From: CAZLQR01 sp964404095
Lineage (GTDB): Bacteria > Patescibacteriota > Microgenomatia > UBA1406 > GWC2-37-13
Assembly: GCA_964404095.1 (NCBI GenBank)
Contig: CAYOIN010000023.1
Coordinates: 1-11,613 of the forward strand
Direction of reading: 5' to 3'
Length of the DNA: 11,613 bases
Below the pieces are notes generated by a model, which saw only the letters and a list, made by a program, of their open reading frames with translations, had not been told where the DNA came from and did not search any database. Every line of letters begins with the position of its first letter. The first letter of the stretch is position 1. Positions 1 to 7,125 of the stretch are shown in pieces. The position numbers and the translations under genes were made by a program.

Positions 1-2
1 TT

Positions 3-98
3 GACATTCATCTCGTGAAGCGTGATCGAACGATATGGGAACGAGTGCTTATCTTCCTCCATCGCTTTGGCCTCATCCGTAAACCTGCTTCTTCCTAA
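3..98 (+). CDS. C-terminal end of an unidentified upstream gene (partial)
   Basis: An open frame runs from the left window edge to a TAA at 96-98 and encodes about 31 residues, ending in a basic, partly hydrophobic tail (WERVLIFLHRFGLIRKPASS). No start is visible, so the gene begins outside the window. The next gene starts 31 bp downstream on the same strand. The tail is too short to assign a family. Because it precedes an SGNH-type membrane protein, a membrane-bound O-acyltransferase (MBOAT) partner is one possibility, but that rests only on context and is not visible in the residues. Confidence 0.5.
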   Translation, partial: DIHLVKRDRTIWERVLIFLHRFGLIRKPASS

Positions 99-120
99 TG
101 ATGCTTCGCAGCGATATACT
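92..120 (+). promoter_or_regulatory. Probable promoter of the SGNH-like gene, near-leaderless
   Basis: A TATACT -10 box lies at 115-120, with a poor -35 (TTCCTA, 92-97) 17 bp upstream. The predicted transcription start near 127 is only about 3 nt before the ATG at 130. The -35 overlaps the stop codon of the preceding gene. The match is weak, but it agrees in geometry with the other promoters in the window. Confidence 0.4.
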
Positions 121-129
121 TGTTGCACG

Positions 130-1002
130 ATGCACAGAATTATCATCGGTATTGGTATTGTTCTGATTATTGTGATGACTGTCCTCATACAGCGGCATGA
201 CACACCCACCATTCAGAACGGTGCAACCGAGACGAATCTTCCGGTGATTGGATGGGGGAGACGGTATGACCTTCTGGTGCTGGGATCCTCTCATGCTCGA
301 ATTCTGTCACGATTCGACCATCATCAAATGGTTGAGCGTCTGCTCCAGCGATCGATGATCAATCTTGCACAGGGTGGGAATCGCGAGTCTATCCGCAATC
401 AGTACCTCTATCTCCGCTATTTTTTTCAGCGACGAAACACGACCTCTACCGTCGTCTATTTTCTTGATCCCTATGTGTTTTTCCGGCACTCGCTCCTGCA
501 GAGTCCCCGGGTCTTTGATCGTGAGCCATTCCGTTTTGAGTTTTTGCTCACATTGCTGAGGGAAGGGGAGTGGTCGTCAAAAACACTGTCGTACCTTGGA
601 TCTGTCTTCTCATCGAAGGATCTTCCCCCGAAAACAACCAAAGAAACGATATCAACTGCGGAGCGTCGTAAGGCGCGTCGAAAGGAACTCTATCGTGAGG
701 AGCCATCGCAGGAGATGCTTGCGAAGGACCTCGAAAACCTCCTCCAGATTGTCGAGCTTGCCCAGCGCCATCATGCTCGTGTTATCGTCATCGTCCCGCC
801 CACACTCCTTCCGAGAACGAAGCAGGACGATCGAGTCATGGGAATGCTCGGCATGCTCCAGCAGTATCGTCAATTTGAGCTCTACGACCTCAGTACTACA
901 ATCCCAGAAATTCAGTACTATACCGACTCGGATCATCTGAATAGAGACGGTGCTATTCGATTCACGAAGACCAATCTCCTCCCTATTCTAAAGAATCGTT
1001 AA
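130..1002 (+). CDS. Membrane-anchored SGNH/GDSL-like protein
   Basis: This 290-residue protein has an N-terminal hydrophobic helix at about residues 4-20, then an extracytoplasmic domain. The domain opens with a strand ending in GSSHA (residues 52-56), which fits SGNH block I with a nucleophile Ser at 53 or 54. It closes with DSDH (D266-H269), the block V Asp/His pair. A G-N motif near residue 80 (QGGNRES) could be block II. SGNH proteins include esterases and the acetyl-transfer proteins of alginate and peptidoglycan O-acetylation, so a surface-glycan role is a reasonable inference. The frame is open back to a GTG at 22, but that start would overlap the previous gene and would put 36 residues in front of the helix. 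The ATG at 130 sits just after a -10 box and starts directly at the signal anchor. The 3' end overlaps the convergent gene by 4 bp. The substrate is unknown. Confidence 0.7.
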   Translation: MHRIIIGIGIVLIIVMTVLIQRHDTPTIQNGATETNLPVIGWGRRYDLLVLGSSHARILSRFDHHQMVERLLQRSMINLAQGGNRESIRNQYLYLRYFFQRRNTTSTVVYFLDPYVFFRHSLLQSPRVFDREPFRFEFLLTLLREGEWSSKTLSYLGSVFSSKDLPPKTTKETISTAERRKARRKELYREEPSQEMLAKDLENLLQIVELAQRHHARVIVIVPPTLLPRTKQDDRVMGMLGMLQQYRQFELYDLSTTIPEIQYYTDSDHLNRDGAIRFTKTNLLPILKNR

Positions 1003-1934
1003 TCAAGTACGAGTGTGTTTGCGATGAGATCACCGAGGAAGGTTCGCCCCTTCTCAGATGGATGAATATTGTCCTGAGCGGAGATATACTCTCGCTTTCC
1101 GTCACCTCGAGCGGTCACCGTTGTCTTCTGAAATGCATCGATTAAGAGAACATTCTCATTTTTTGCGATGCCCACCGCGTTCTCAAGTTGCTGAATAACC
1201 TGACCAGACTTCTCGTAGGCAGTGACGGTGTCCCAGTTTGGACCTCCAACGCCCCTCCCGAACTCCGATCGAAGTGGAGCGATATCGGCGAGTAAATACA
1301 CATCTGCACCGGTCGATTTAGCCTTTTGTACAAGTTTTGATAACCCGAGCCAGTGTCGATCACGGTCGTAGGGATCAAATGGATTATACGCATACGAACC
1401 CAGTATAACGATATCAGGATTTATAACCGGCAATGGAAGGTACTGACGCCCCGTTGATGTAAAAGGTTGATCAAAACGCTCGAGCGCCCGGTCTACATTC
1501 TCGGCGCCTATCCCATAGTTATACAGAATAAAGACGGTCTTTGGATATTTTTTCTTCAGTGCCGACTCTATTTCGGACATCCGAGACCCAAATACATCGA
1601 GCATCGAGTCACCGTAAAGCGCTATTTTATAGGTGCTCTTTCTTGGTGATCGCACAGTGTCTTGCATAAGCTCTGCATCCTCCGCAGTAGCAGCGGTTGG
1701 TTGCTCTCCCTGCTTGGTAGTTCGAGCTGACTCAACATATACTCCTTGGACATCGCCGGAAGGAGCCTCAACCTGCGATGCGATGATCGTGGGTTTGGAT
1801 GATACTTCGGTGTTCCCAAACAGTGAGACCGAAGCCGAGAGGGACAGCGCAAAAACACCAAACATCCAGGTGATCACAAAGAGCGCCTTTACGTACTGTT
1901 TGCTGAGAAGATGCTGAGAAAAAGTTCGCTTCAT
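999..1934 (-). CDS. Membrane-anchored SGNH/GDSL-family hydrolase
   Basis: The 311-residue product has a basic N-terminus and a hydrophobic signal anchor at about 15-39. A low-complexity linker rich in Ser, Thr, Ala and Glu (about 41-98) leads to an SGNH hydrolase domain. Block I is IALYGDSMLD with GDS at 108-110 (nucleophile S110). Block II is the YGIGAEN stretch. Block III is a GSYAYN segment after PDIVIL, which gives the oxyanion Asn. Block V is DNIHPS with D288 and H291. All four blocks are present, so activity as an esterase or acetyl-transfer enzyme is plausible. The anchor places the domain outside the cytoplasmic membrane. It faces a second SGNH-like gene tail to tail with a 4-bp overlap. 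A promoter with a ~31-nt leader lies upstream, and no Shine-Dalgarno is seen. The natural substrate (peptidoglycan, polysaccharide or lipid) cannot be told from the sequence. Confidence 0.82.
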   Translation of the reverse strand: MKRTFSQHLLSKQYVKALFVITWMFGVFALSLSASVSLFGNTEVSSKPTIIASQVEAPSGDVQGVYVESARTTKQGEQPTAATAEDAELMQDTVRSPRKSTYKIALYGDSMLDVFGSRMSEIESALKKKYPKTVFILYNYGIGAENVDRALERFDQPFTSTGRQYLPLPVINPDIVILGSYAYNPFDPYDRDRHWLGLSKLVQKAKSTGADVYLLADIAPLRSEFGRGVGGPNWDTVTAYEKSGQVIQQLENAVGIAKNENVLLIDAFQKTTVTARGDGKREYISAQDNIHPSEKGRTFLGDLIANTLVLD

Positions 1935-1971
1935 TACAAATAGATTTAGCTATAAATCAAGCTCTACACTA

Positions 1972-2000
1972 ACAATAATCAATTTATAAAAAAATGTCAA
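1972..2000 (-). promoter_or_regulatory. Sigma70-type promoter for the SGNH hydrolase gene
   Basis: Read on the minus strand, a perfect -35 TTGACA (1995-2000) is followed after exactly 17 bp by TATTGT (1972-1977), a 4/6 match to the -10 consensus. The predicted start is near 1965, giving a leader of about 31 nt before the ATG at 1934. This is one of only three genes in the window with a real leader. Confidence 0.6.
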
Positions 2001-2035
2001 TTGGATCATTCTGGCAAGATAAAACACACTCTGCA

Positions 2036-2160
2036 TTGACTTTAGATTGTTATAGCGGTCCAGAGCGAACTTGCGGTTCCGCAAGCACCACGCGCAGCCA
2101 GCTGCCAACGATTAGATTGATAGGACAATCCAATCAAAGCTTAGGATCAAGATCATTCAA
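2036..2160. other. Structured intergenic patch of unknown role
   Basis: This lies in the 300-bp gap between the divergent SGNH hydrolase and LexA-type genes. It contains three inverted repeats in a row: CTTGCGG/CCGCAAG with a 2-nt loop (2070-2085), GCAGC/GCTGC with a 2-nt loop (2094-2105), and GATTG/CAATC with a 6-nt loop (2115-2130). The patch is GC-richer than the AT-rich promoter regions on both sides. I found no open frame of note and no convincing promoter leading into it on either strand. It could be a small structured RNA, a DNA-binding region or the remnant of a lost gene. I recognise no known RNA family in it. Confidence 0.3.
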
Positions 2161-2169
2161 AAAAATGTG

Positions 2170-2198
2170 TTGACAAGTGAACTATCGTTCACTACACT
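2170..2198 (+). promoter_or_regulatory. lexA promoter
   Basis: A perfect TTGACA (2170-2175) is followed after exactly 17 bp by TACACT (2193-2198). The predicted start is near 2205 and the leader about 30 nt. The spacer is occupied by the LexA-type inverted repeat, so a bound repressor would exclude RNA polymerase. No Shine-Dalgarno is seen before the ATG at 2235. Confidence 0.75.
2176..2193. promoter_or_regulatory. LexA-type operator (SOS box)
   Basis: The site is a perfect 7-bp inverted repeat, AGTGAAC-TATC-GTTCACT. Its core GAAC-N4-GTTC matches the half-sites and spacing of the Gram-positive (Bacillus-type) LexA box. It fills the spacer between the -35 and -10 elements of a gene encoding a LexA-like protein, the classic position for autorepression. 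The palindrome and its position are read directly from the sequence. That this LexA binds it is inferred from the position and the match. Confidence 0.8.
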
Positions 2199-2234
2199 GT
2201 TATACAGCGTTATTGATTATCATAAAATATTTAT

Positions 2235-2801
2235 ATGTCAGACCGTCTTGATAAGCTAAAGTCGTTTTACAAAAAAAATCGCCGTCTCCCTACCTATAAG
2301 GAAATGCTTGCACTCTTTCATTTTTCTTCGAAGAATGCAGTCTTTCGAGCGGTTGCTAAATTGATCGAGGAAGGATTTTTACAGAAGAAGGCCGGGAAGC
2401 TCGCCCCCACCAGCAGATTCTTCAGCCTTCCACTTCTTGGGTTAGTGAAGGCCGGGTTCCCGATTCTCTCGGAAGAGGACAAGAAGTATCTCACGCTGGA
2501 TGAGTACCTGATTGAGGACCCCATCTCCTCGTTTCTTCTTACGGTCAGTGGCGACTCGTTACAGGATCTGGGTATCTTTGAGGGGGATATAGTAATTATT
2601 GAGCGCCGACAGAGCGCCTCAACAGGCTCGATCGTACTCGCAGAGATCGATCGCCAATGGACGCTGAAGATTCTTCGTAAGGATCATATAAAGCAGCGCC
2701 TCTATCTCGAGTCTGCAAATGCAAAGTACCCTCCATTCATTCCTCGAGAGGAACTGAAGATTCATGGCGTGGTCAAGGCAGTCGTCCGAAAGATCCACTA
2801 A
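2235..2801 (+). CDS. lexA: LexA-type self-cleaving transcriptional repressor
   Basis: The 188-residue product is close to the usual ~200 of LexA. Residues 1-52 form a winged-helix DNA-binding domain, with RLPTYKEM corresponding to the start of helix 1-2 and SSKNAVFRAVAKLIEEGFL to the recognition helix and wing. The peptidase S24 part has an Ala-Gly cleavage site at A73-G74 (LVKAGFP), a nucleophile S108 in VSGDSLQD, and a general-base K145 in WTLKILRK. Leu replaces the usual Met after the nucleophile, a mild change. LexA represses DNA-damage genes and is inactivated by self-cleavage stimulated by RecA filaments. The promoter carries a LexA-type operator, so autoregulation is likely. Other S24 repressors (phage CI types) share the architecture, but the operator and the chromosomal-looking context favour LexA. 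The gene is convergent with the HD protein, with a 2-bp gap. Confidence 0.85.
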   Translation: MSDRLDKLKSFYKKNRRLPTYKEMLALFHFSSKNAVFRAVAKLIEEGFLQKKAGKLAPTSRFFSLPLLGLVKAGFPILSEEDKKYLTLDEYLIEDPISSFLLTVSGDSLQDLGIFEGDIVIIERRQSASTGSIVLAEIDRQWTLKILRKDHIKQRLYLESANAKYPPFIPREELKIHGVVKAVVRKIH

Positions 2802-2803
2802 TA

Positions 2804-4408
2804 TTAGATCTCGACGGCAGAGGTCGTGATAGAGAAGACATTCATCGCCGTTGCAGGATCTCCCTTATACACGCTTGAGATGAGCCTTGTTTCCGGTACA
2901 AGAACCGGCATTACGGTACTTCCTTGCTGAAGCACATCGTGTGCGGTAGGCTTTTCGTCCTGAATGCGAATAACCGCAATGAGCTGTGGGTTGTTTGGAT
3001 CGATATCTCCGTTCTTCGAGCGATACACATTGAAGTAATAGCACTGCCTCCCAGACTCGAGGATGGCTCGTTGCGTCTCTTCACAGACCGGTACGCCAAC
3101 ATACTGACTCCTTCGCATGGTTATATCAAGATAGTTACCCTCAGGCGCATAAAAATGCGCTTTTACATCCTTGAGAAAGTTTGGATCAGTTGAGACAAAT
3201 CGAAACTGTGGCACCGGACGAAATCCTGGTGTGTTCTGAACTTCATCCAGAGACAGAATTGGAATCTGGACCGCATCGGCCTGGAGCTGAACTTTTCTTC
3301 CATTTCTTAAGAATGTTAGACTCGGTTTCTCTCGCTGGTTTTCAAGTCGAGCATAGATCTGTACCAACTGAGCTGCCTCTTTGAGATTCTTTGCTTCGTT
3401 TCCAAATCCCCAGAACATATCGTGCTGAGTATCTACCACGAGGTGAGCAGCGATTCTTGACGCAACGGGGAGTCCATAGATACGAGCAAAAATGGCGAGA
3501 ATCTGTGCGCGTATTCTTTTATCCTCCCGTACACCACCATCCTCGAGATTATTCTCGATGTCGTGGCACTTGATCGCAAGCGCACCATAAAAGTTGAGAA
3601 ATGACTGATTATCAAAGTGAAGATCTGAGCCGACGCCGAAGCACGACTGTAGCATCGTATTGAGATCGGATAGCGTGCGGAGCACCTGTGTATCGATCTT
3701 TTCATCCTCGGCTTTATCGCCTTGGTAGGGGAGTTGGCGTCTGACCGCATCGTACACCTCAGACTCGAGAATCTGAGTTTTTGCCCCTTCCCGAAGCTGA
3801 TCGCGTTTGGTCACTGCGGTTATCATGGTCACAATCGACTCGACCTTATCGGAGTCAGTTCCGTTAAAGTATGAGCGTAAGAACTGAGACCATTTTTCCC
3901 GACCTTCTACATGAATCCCGAGTCGTGGCTTCTGAAGTCGCACGTCCTCTACGGCATCATGAAGGAGCGCGGCAGCAATAACCTCAGCCTTGTAGGCGTG
4001 TTGATGTACTCGCAGCGAAACCGCCTCACCATCGCTCGTTTCGAGCTCGGCCATCTTCACAAGACGTGGCTCACCAATCATTGCTTCTGCGACAGAGAGG
4101 GGATGCTGAATGTACGGAATAGGAAAGCGCTCATCTCCAACTCTCACGGTCTGCTTGCGAACCCTCCGGCTTGAGTGTGCGTTGTCTTGATAGGCGACTA
4201 CTGCAAGATCGAGCGCGGCATTGATGAGATCTTGCTCCTGAGGGCTATACCTCCCGAGCGAGATTTTCAGTCGAAACTCTGCGATATTATCACGAGTGTA
4301 CTGTAAGAAATCCGGGGCATTGATGATCGTTTGGGCACGCAATGAGATGCTTCGCTGTAAGCGATCTTTACGAGCAGTTTCAGGCATGGGAAGAGATCGT
4401 TCTGCCAT
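2804..4408 (-). CDS. RelA/SpoT-type HD-domain hydrolase with a novel C-terminal half
   Basis: This 534-residue protein has an N-terminal HD domain that matches the hydrolase half of RelA/SpoT proteins. Visible landmarks are YIQHP (H102), ALLHDAVEDV (H150, D151, E154, D155) and KCHDIENN (D283, N287). These are the positions of the metal ligands, the catalytic ED pair and the D-x3-N motif (DRLHN in Rel). An H78/R81-R84 segment precedes YIQHP, as in the AH-G-Q-RK region of Rel. The spacing between motifs is longer than usual because of insertions around 115-140 and 160-260. No (p)ppGpp synthetase domain, TGS or ACT domain is visible. Residues ~300-534 resemble nothing I recognise. It may be a (p)ppGpp or other nucleotide phosphohydrolase in the cytoplasm, but the substrate is an inference. 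An extended -10 promoter lies directly at the start codon. It is downstream of an ABC exporter on the same strand but has its own promoter. Confidence 0.72.
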   Translation of the reverse strand: MAERSLPMPETARKDRLQRSISLRAQTIINAPDFLQYTRDNIAEFRLKISLGRYSPQEQDLINAALDLAVVAYQDNAHSSRRVRKQTVRVGDERFPIPYIQHPLSVAEAMIGEPRLVKMAELETSDGEAVSLRVHQHAYKAEVIAAALLHDAVEDVRLQKPRLGIHVEGREKWSQFLRSYFNGTDSDKVESIVTMITAVTKRDQLREGAKTQILESEVYDAVRRQLPYQGDKAEDEKIDTQVLRTLSDLNTMLQSCFGVGSDLHFDNQSFLNFYGALAIKCHDIENNLEDGGVREDKRIRAQILAIFARIYGLPVASRIAAHLVVDTQHDMFWGFGNEAKNLKEAAQLVQIYARLENQREKPSLTFLRNGRKVQLQADAVQIPILSLDEVQNTPGFRPVPQFRFVSTDPNFLKDVKAHFYAPEGNYLDITMRRSQYVGVPVCEETQRAILESGRQCYYFNVYRSKNGDIDPNNPQLIAVIRIQDEKPTAHDVLQQGSTVMPVLVPETRLISSVYKGDPATAMNVFSITTSAVEI

Positions 4409-4413
4409 GCTCT

Positions 4414-4422
4414 ATTATACCA
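4414..4422 (-). promoter_or_regulatory. Extended -10 promoter for the HD-domain gene, leaderless
   Basis: The minus strand reads TGG-TATAAT (4414-4422), a perfect -10 with a TGn extension. No good -35 is seen at 16-18 bp. The predicted start falls at about 4407-4408, which is the A of the ATG, so the mRNA should have no leader. The rest of the 97-bp gap to the exporter (4412-4508) holds a short GAAC-AC-GTTC repeat (4447-4456) and nothing else I can name. Confidence 0.65.
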
Positions 4423-4508
4423 CAGAAGAACCTATAGTATAGCGCTGAACACGTTCTGATCGGGCCCATCGAACGGCGGTTGCCTTCCGTGGACTGAGTC
4501 TTGTAGTT

Positions 4509-6284
4509 TTAGTGGAGACCAAACTGCTTGAGAAGCTTTTCATTCCCCTGTATCTGATAGCTGAGCAGATCCTTATAGACACCTTTTTTGGTCGACAGCT
4601 CCTGAGGGCTCCCTTGCTGGCTGATGACACCATCCTCAACCACGAGTATCGTGTCCACATTCTGAATGGTGGAAAATCGGTGCGCGATGATGATGGTTAG
4701 GCGGTCCTTCATAAGGTTCTCGAGCCCTGTCTGCACCTCCATCTCGGACTTCGAGTCGAGACTTGAGGTTGCCTCATCAAGGATAAGAATAGGGGAGTCC
4801 TTGAGAATCGCGCGTGCGATCTGTATGCGCTGTTTTTGTCCTCCAGAAAGTCGGACTCCTCGCTCTCCAACCTCGGTATCGATCCCTTTTTCAAATCCAC
4901 TCACAAAGTCCCAGGCATTCGCGAGCTTGAGAGCTCGAACAACGTCTTTTTCTGTTGCAGACTTGTTCCCATAGGCGACATTCTCGCGGATGGTTGTTGA
5001 GAACAGCTCGTTTTCCTGAAATACCAGAGAGATATTATTTCTAATAACTTGGTGGCTGAGCTTTTGGTATGAAGTCCCGTTCAGGAGAACATCACCCTTC
5101 GTTGCGTTATAGAACTTGAGAATGAGATTCACAATCGTAGTTTTTCCGGCACCACTATGCCCGACGAGCGCGGCTTTTTCCTTGTTATGCAGTGAGAACG
5201 AAATATTTTTCAGCACCGGATGAGACTTTTCATAGGTAAATGCAACGCTCTTAAACTCGAGATTTGTTTTGGTAAATTTCTTTGAAGAGTAGTTCTCTCC
5301 TGTCTCAAACGGCTCGACTCCTTCGGTGTCCATAATTTCAAAGAACTCCTTGGTTCCTGCTTCTGCCTCCTGAATTCTCGTGAGAATGAAGGACATACCA
5401 AACAATGGCCACCGAACCTGGTAGAGGAGCTGGAGCAACAACGTCATCTCTCCGAGAGTATAGGTTTTGTCAAAGGTCCCCTTAAAGACGAGAAAACTCA
5501 CCAGCGAGATTACCACCGTCAAACTCACCTCTCGGACGAAGTCGATTCGATGAAACTCGGTGCTTTGCTGGGCATAGTATGCATTAATCTCCTTGAGGCT
5601 TTTGTTCACAAAGCCGAACTCGAGCGGTTCGGTGATGAAGCTTTTAACAAGCTTAATATTACTGATCACCTCGCTCATGCGGGAACGCATCTTATCTTCG
5701 ATTGGATTCTTTTTTGACTCATACTTTCCCCACTGTTTTGTTGAGTAATAACTGATCAAGATATAGATCGGAAAAATGGAGAAAATGATCAGTGCGATTG
5801 CCCAGCTGTAGTAAGCAAGAAAGATGGTAATCACAAAGGCCTGAAGCAGCGTCGGGATAATAAAGTTCGTTGAGGTGTTTACAAACGACTGCATCACAAA
5901 GAGGCCACGGGTGAGTTGATTAATGATCTTTCCGGACATCTCGCCATCATAGTAGCTTTGCGGGAGTGTCAGAATTTTGTAGTAAAACTGCTCGGTCCAG
6001 TACTTACGAAGCTGACCGGAGAGATGATCGCCAACCCGGTTACTGAGTGCGGTAATAAGGTTATACAATGCACCCATCACAAAGAACAACGAAGCGTACA
6101 GAAGAAGTTCTGAGTAGCTGCCGCCCGTACCCTGAATCTGATTTGCAATAGTGTCAACGATGAGCTTAGAGAACAGCGGCATCGCAAGACTGATAAACAC
6201 TCCGGTTACAATCAACAAACAGGCAAGGATAAACCACCACCGAAACTGCTTCGAGAGCGCAATGATCCGTCCGATATTTTTCAT
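4509..6284 (-). CDS. ABC exporter half-transporter (transmembrane domain fused to ATPase)
   Basis: The 591-residue product has the full type I exporter layout. A six-helix membrane domain spans about residues 15-310, and an ATPase domain about 340-575. The ATPase shows Walker A GHSGAGKTT (375-383), Q-loop Q423, signature LSGGQ (479-483), Walker B ILILDE with D503 and catalytic E504, D-loop SLD (508-510) and switch H535. Every catalytic residue is intact, so it can work as an MsbA/LmrA-type homodimer. No second half-transporter lies next to it, which supports a homodimer. The substrate may be lipid, drug or peptide and cannot be predicted; no peptidase-type N-terminal extension is present. The start is supported by an extended -10 box 9 bp before the ATG. 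The gene is divergent from the small membrane protein at 6384. Confidence 0.93.
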   Translation of the reverse strand: MKNIGRIIALSKQFRWWFILACLLIVTGVFISLAMPLFSKLIVDTIANQIQGTGGSYSELLLYASLFFVMGALYNLITALSNRVGDHLSGQLRKYWTEQFYYKILTLPQSYYDGEMSGKIINQLTRGLFVMQSFVNTSTNFIIPTLLQAFVITIFLAYYSWAIALIIFSIFPIYILISYYSTKQWGKYESKKNPIEDKMRSRMSEVISNIKLVKSFITEPLEFGFVNKSLKEINAYYAQQSTEFHRIDFVREVSLTVVISLVSFLVFKGTFDKTYTLGEMTLLLQLLYQVRWPLFGMSFILTRIQEAEAGTKEFFEIMDTEGVEPFETGENYSSKKFTKTNLEFKSVAFTYEKSHPVLKNISFSLHNKEKAALVGHSGAGKTTIVNLILKFYNATKGDVLLNGTSYQKLSHQVIRNNISLVFQENELFSTTIRENVAYGNKSATEKDVVRALKLANAWDFVSGFEKGIDTEVGERGVRLSGGQKQRIQIARAILKDSPILILDEATSSLDSKSEMEVQTGLENLMKDRLTIIIAHRFSTIQNVDTILVVEDGVISQQGSPQELSTKKGVYKDLLSYQIQGNEKLLKQFGLH

Positions 6285-6292
6285 CTCAGTAC

Positions 6293-6301
6293 ATTATAAC
6301 A
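6293..6301 (-). promoter_or_regulatory. Extended -10 promoter for the ABC exporter, near-leaderless
   Basis: The minus strand carries TGT-TATAAT (6293-6301), a perfect -10 with a TGn extension and no clear -35. The predicted start near 6286 is about 2 nt before the ATG at 6284. Confidence 0.65.
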
Positions 6302-6344
6302 GTAAGCGGCGCGGTGCATGGATCGCTCAGCATGCGCCAACCAC

Positions 6345-6373
6345 TTGAAACTTTTTTTCTCCTTCATTACAAT
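6345..6373 (+). promoter_or_regulatory. Promoter of the small membrane-anchored protein, near-leaderless
   Basis: TTGAAA (6345-6350) is followed after exactly 17 bp by TACAAT (6368-6373), both 5/6 matches. The predicted start near 6380 is 4 nt before the ATG at 6384. An upstream in-frame ATG at 6372 lies inside the -10 box, so it is unlikely to be translated from this transcript. Confidence 0.75.
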
Positions 6374-6383
6374 GCCAGATACC

Positions 6384-7022
6384 ATGAATCATTTCTTTGC
6401 GGTGCTCGGAAAACTTACGCTCTTTGTCGTTTTGATCGGTGCCGTTGGTGTCGGTGCTTATTACCTCGGAACAAAAAACCCATCGACCGAGACGAAAAAG
6501 GAGTTCATTGTCGCGACAAGCGACGCACTGGTCTCTCCCACAACTGGGATGGATACGACAACCACCAAGGAAACGAATCAGGTATCGGCGGGTGCAGCGC
6601 AGATGACCCCGTACACCGTGGCAGTACCAACCAACTGGACAACAAAACATGAGCTCGAAAAAGATGACATGGACACACTCGTCCTATCGAAAGATGGGTA
6701 CATGATCACGATCTATCAGGCAGGAATGGGTGGAATGATGTACTCATTCCCGGACACCCCACAGGACGACGGACCGATGGTGCAGAGCTATACCGGGACC
6801 TACACCGACTTTACCGGACTCAACGGAGAGAAGTATCGACGTATCGATTCTTCATCACAGAACAAACCAGGGGAAAAGTCCTTTACCATACTTTCAAAAG
6901 GTACAAGCGCGTACATCAACCCGACGTCATTTGGAGCAATCTCGTACGCAACACCGATCAGTCCTGACAAAGAGATACTTGAAGAAATGGATCAGATCAT
7001 TTCATCTCTCCAGAAGAAATGA
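6384..7022 (+). CDS. Membrane-anchored extracytoplasmic protein of unknown function
   Basis: The 212-residue product has an N-terminal helix at about 7-28 (LGKLTLFVVLIGAVGVGAYY), a Thr/Ser/Glu-rich linker to about residue 75, and a compact C-terminal domain. The domain has alternating strands, a VPTNW motif early on, a Gly/Met-rich turn (AGMGGMMYSF) and a final helix (EILEEMDQIISSL). This plan resembles small PsbP-like extracytoplasmic domains that start with a YPSNW-type strand and end in an 'IxSSL' helix. That likeness is from memory of the fold and not a firm assignment. No catalytic motif is seen. The ATG at 6384 was chosen because the predicted transcript begins near 6380; the frame itself is open back to 6318. 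It is convergent with tRNA-Arg, and the TGA stop is followed after 14 bp by the tRNA 3' end. Confidence 0.75.
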   Translation: MNHFFAVLGKLTLFVVLIGAVGVGAYYLGTKNPSTETKKEFIVATSDALVSPTTGMDTTTTKETNQVSAGAAQMTPYTVAVPTNWTTKHELEKDDMDTLVLSKDGYMITIYQAGMGGMMYSFPDTPQDDGPMVQSYTGTYTDFTGLNGEKYRRIDSSSQNKPGEKSFTILSKGTSAYINPTSFGAISYATPISPDKEILEEMDQIISSLQKK

Positions 7023-7036
7023 CGATTTGTGAAGGG

Positions 7037-7108
7037 TGCGCCTAGAGGGAATCGAACCCCCATCACTGGTTCCGAAGACCAGTGCTCTATCCGTTGAGCT
7101 ATAGGCGC
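7037..7108 (-). tRNA. tRNA-Arg (anticodon UCG)
   Basis: The minus strand folds as a full cloverleaf. The acceptor stem GCGCCTA/TAGGCGC is perfectly paired. The D arm is GCTC/GAGC with an 8-nt loop, and the anticodon stem is CTGGT/ACCAG with loop CTTCGGA, giving anticodon UCG. The T arm is GGGGG-TTCGATT-CCCTC with one G-U pair. The discriminator is A at 7037 and the next bases are CCC, so CCA is not encoded and must be added. The UCG anticodon reads CGA and probably other CGN codons directly, and CGN codons are frequent in the neighbouring genes. Confidence 0.96.
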
Positions 7109-7125
7109 TATAATGATCTAAATCA

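Noticed and set aside
22..129. Longer form of the SGNH-like gene from a GTG at 22
   Set aside because: It would overlap the coding tail of the previous gene and put 36 residues of unlikely sequence before the signal anchor. The ATG at 130 follows a -10 box.
98..169. ATG at 98 overlapping the TAA of the upstream gene, a possible coupled start
   Set aside because: The frame closes after about 23 codons and is not the frame of the SGNH-like gene.
2066..2080. Second LexA-like box, CGAAC...GTTCC
   Set aside because: The spacing between GAAC and GTTC is 5 instead of 4 and the half-sites are not symmetric. The bases are better explained by the CTTGCGG/CCGCAAG hairpin.
2136..2148. AAAGCTTAGGATC resembling part of the hairpin at 10435-10446
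   Set aside because: One short stretch with a single-base difference, without the pairing arm. Likely chance.
4447..4456. GAAC-AC-GTTC upstream of the HD gene as a LexA site
   Set aside because: Spacing is 2 rather than 4, so it does not fit the operator at lexA.
4415..4660. Short minus-strand frame between the HD gene and the exporter
   Set aside because: It mostly overlaps the exporter in another frame, is rich in Ser and Arg, and shows no domain.
6318..6383. Longer N-terminus for the small membrane protein
   Set aside because: The promoter at 6345-6373 would lie inside it, and the signal anchor begins right after the ATG at 6384.
7020..7022. UGA read as glycine, as in some Patescibacteria
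   Set aside because: Reading through would run the gene into tRNA-Arg. The TGA at 7701-7703 also ends a complete methyltransferase domain.
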